A DNA stretch of 64,000 nucleotides. Source: Paenibacillus marchantiae (lineage in GTDB: Bacteria > Bacillota > Bacilli > Paenibacillales > Paenibacillaceae). Numbering within the stretch: position 1 is the first letter of the stretch; every line of letters starts with the position of its first letter. Location of the stretch: assembly GCF_028771845.1 (NCBI RefSeq), contig NZ_CP118270.1, forward strand, positions 2,790,001 to 2,854,000, written 5' to 3'. The notes beneath the pieces were generated by a model. The model had not been told where the DNA came from. It saw only the letters and a program-made list of their open reading frames with translations, and searched no databases. Below are positions 62,974-64,000 of the stretch, one piece after another. The translations under genes and the position numbers were made by a program.

Positions 62974-64000
62974 ATGCCGCTGCAGGAACAGACAAGTGGT
63001 TGGAGTGATACAACGATCAAGATGCTTGACGGGTATAGCGGTACTTTGCAGACAGGCAGTGTTCTTAGCGAAACAGAATTAACTTCAAATGTGTTGCTGC
63101 TGGCATGCGGAGGGGAAGGGGAGCTTGCAATGAATGGTGAGGTTTGCCACATTGGAGCTTCTTTTGCCTGTCATGTGGTGGAGGGCACATCCTTCACGCT
63201 GACCGCCAGATCAGACGAACTTTATTATATAGTGATCAATTATAAGGCTTCTTCCATGGAAGGAGCCTCTCATGTTATACCCTCGTATCGCAAACACCCA
63301 CTGCAAACTTCGTTAATTCAGAATCCGGTGACCCAAGCGGAATGGATCGAGAATGCGGAAAAAATCGTTGCCAAATGGCGTCGTGGCGAAGGGCTGGAAC
63401 GTTTTCATGCCAATGCGTTGCTCCAGGTGATGATCTACGAACTGATCATGGAGTATGAATGTGGTCAAGGCGGAGCAGAGTCCGACATGGTGGATGTTGT
63501 CGTTTCATATATATCATCGCATTATCGTCAGAATCTGGAGCTTAAAGAGCTGGCAGCCCTCGCTGGGTGCAGTGTAAGACAGTTGCAGCGACGATTCAAA
63601 CAAGAGAAGCAGCTCGGACCGATGGAGTACGTCATCCAGCTACGCATGGAAAATGCTTCGCGGATGCTGCATCATACGGATGCTCCCATTGGGGAAATTG
63701 CTAACAAAATGGGCTACCGTGACATGTATTATTTCAGTAGGGCGTTTAAGAAATATTATGGCGTTCCTCCGCTGCGTTATCGGCTTGCTGCCGCTTCGGA
63801 AACAGATGCAAACTATGCTCATTCCTTGCAGCGGAATCGATTGGCTTCTTCGTACGAGTCGGGCCAAGGCCCGGTGATATGCCATATGCGAGGTGAATAT
63901 CCTGTCACCAGTGCTCCACAGCGTATCGCCGTACTCGATGTGCAATATGCCGATCACCTGCTTGCGCTTGGGTTGCATCCAGCAGGAAGTGTAGGAGTGG
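62974..64000 (+). CDS. AraC-type regulator fused to a siderophore-binding domain (partial)
   Basis: Open to the window end. Residues about 1-160 form a sensor-like beta domain. Residues about 170-270 are the AraC double HTH (LKELAALAGCSVRQLQRRFK, IGEIANKMGYRDMYYFSRAFKKYYGV). From about 305 a FecB-like domain begins (PQRIAVLDVQYADHLLALG), as in Bacillus Btr. ATG 62974 has CAGGAGATG upstream. Probably activates iron-uptake genes on binding a ferric siderophore. Confidence 0.88.
   Translation, partial: MPLQEQTSGWSDTTIKMLDGYSGTLQTGSVLSETELTSNVLLLACGGEGELAMNGEVCHIGASFACHVVEGTSFTLTARSDELYYIVINYKASSMEGASHVIPSYRKHPLQTSLIQNPVTQAEWIENAEKIVAKWRRGEGLERFHANALLQVMIYELIMEYECGQGGAESDMVDVVVSYISSHYRQNLELKELAALAGCSVRQLQRRFKQEKQLGPMEYVIQLRMENASRMLHHTDAPIGEIANKMGYRDMYYFSRAFKKYYGVPPLRYRLAAASETDANYAHSLQRNRLASSYESGQGPVICHMRGEYPVTSAPQRIAVLDVQYADHLLALGLHPAGSVGV

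Overview
The window looks like a Bacillales chromosome, most probably Paenibacillus. Signs are AGGAGG-type ribosome sites, TTGACA/TATAAT promoters, a VanRS-like two-component operon, LplB/YtcP-type sugar permeases with a lipoprotein binding protein, YpsA, DinB proteins and an AraC regulator fused to a siderophore-binding domain. This is inferred from gene content; no rRNA or tRNA gene was seen.

Layout. 1-6.3 kb: M23 lipoprotein, acetyltransferase, two DinB proteins, a coiled-coil protein paired with an ammonium transporter, and a DUF1963 protein. 6.5-11.3 kb: response regulator, sensor kinase, a degenerate copy of that kinase, and a class A penicillin-binding protein, apparently one cell-envelope unit. 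11.5-21.3 kb: mostly minus-strand housekeeping genes (ThrE-type exporter pair, S66 peptidase, ECF sigma/anti-sigma pair, GNAT-Nudix fusion, isolated FlgB, SpeD, YpsA, RluA-type synthase). 21.5-28.2 kb: surface-glycan genes (GT-D protein, two glycosyltransferases, PseB-like dehydratase, nucleotide-sugar dehydrogenase, methyltransferase). 28.3-34.6 kb: a DUF5412 gene with an in-frame stop, an Rpn nuclease gene with a partial tandem copy, RecQ and a B12-binding radical SAM protein.

34.9-46.5 kb is the highlight: an integron-like gene-cassette array. A tyrosine recombinase is followed, on the same strand, by at least eight single-gene units. Each unit ends in an imperfect palindrome with attC architecture (outer boxes nnnnAAC / GTTAnnn, inner complementary boxes, variable stem-loop centre; 62-164 bp). 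Most cargo is AT-rich and unrelated from unit to unit: SEC-C protein, PD-(D/E)XK-like nuclease, frameshifted MltR-like protein, FRG-domain protein, membrane protein, NIPSNAP, NTF2-like and nucleotidyltransferase. The recombinase has the Xer spacing of catalytic residues, lacks room for the IntI-specific insertion, and has an extra N-terminal domain. A decayed copy of that N-terminal domain lies at the far end of the array, so the array is bracketed by an integrase and an integrase relic.

46.6-58.2 kb: two carbohydrate-uptake loci. The first has a LacI regulator, two permeases, a binding lipoprotein and a Gfo/Idh oxidoreductase. The second has a GntR-LacI hybrid regulator, a binding protein broken by a frameshift, and two permeases. 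Both have catabolite-repression-like sites, and the GntR gene shares an operator-like motif with the operon it precedes. 58.4-61 kb holds small, partly decayed genes and a chloramphenicol-phosphotransferase-like kinase. 61-64 kb is a Fur-box-controlled iron-siderophore unit (binding protein, FhuF-like reductase, AraC-type regulator running off the window).
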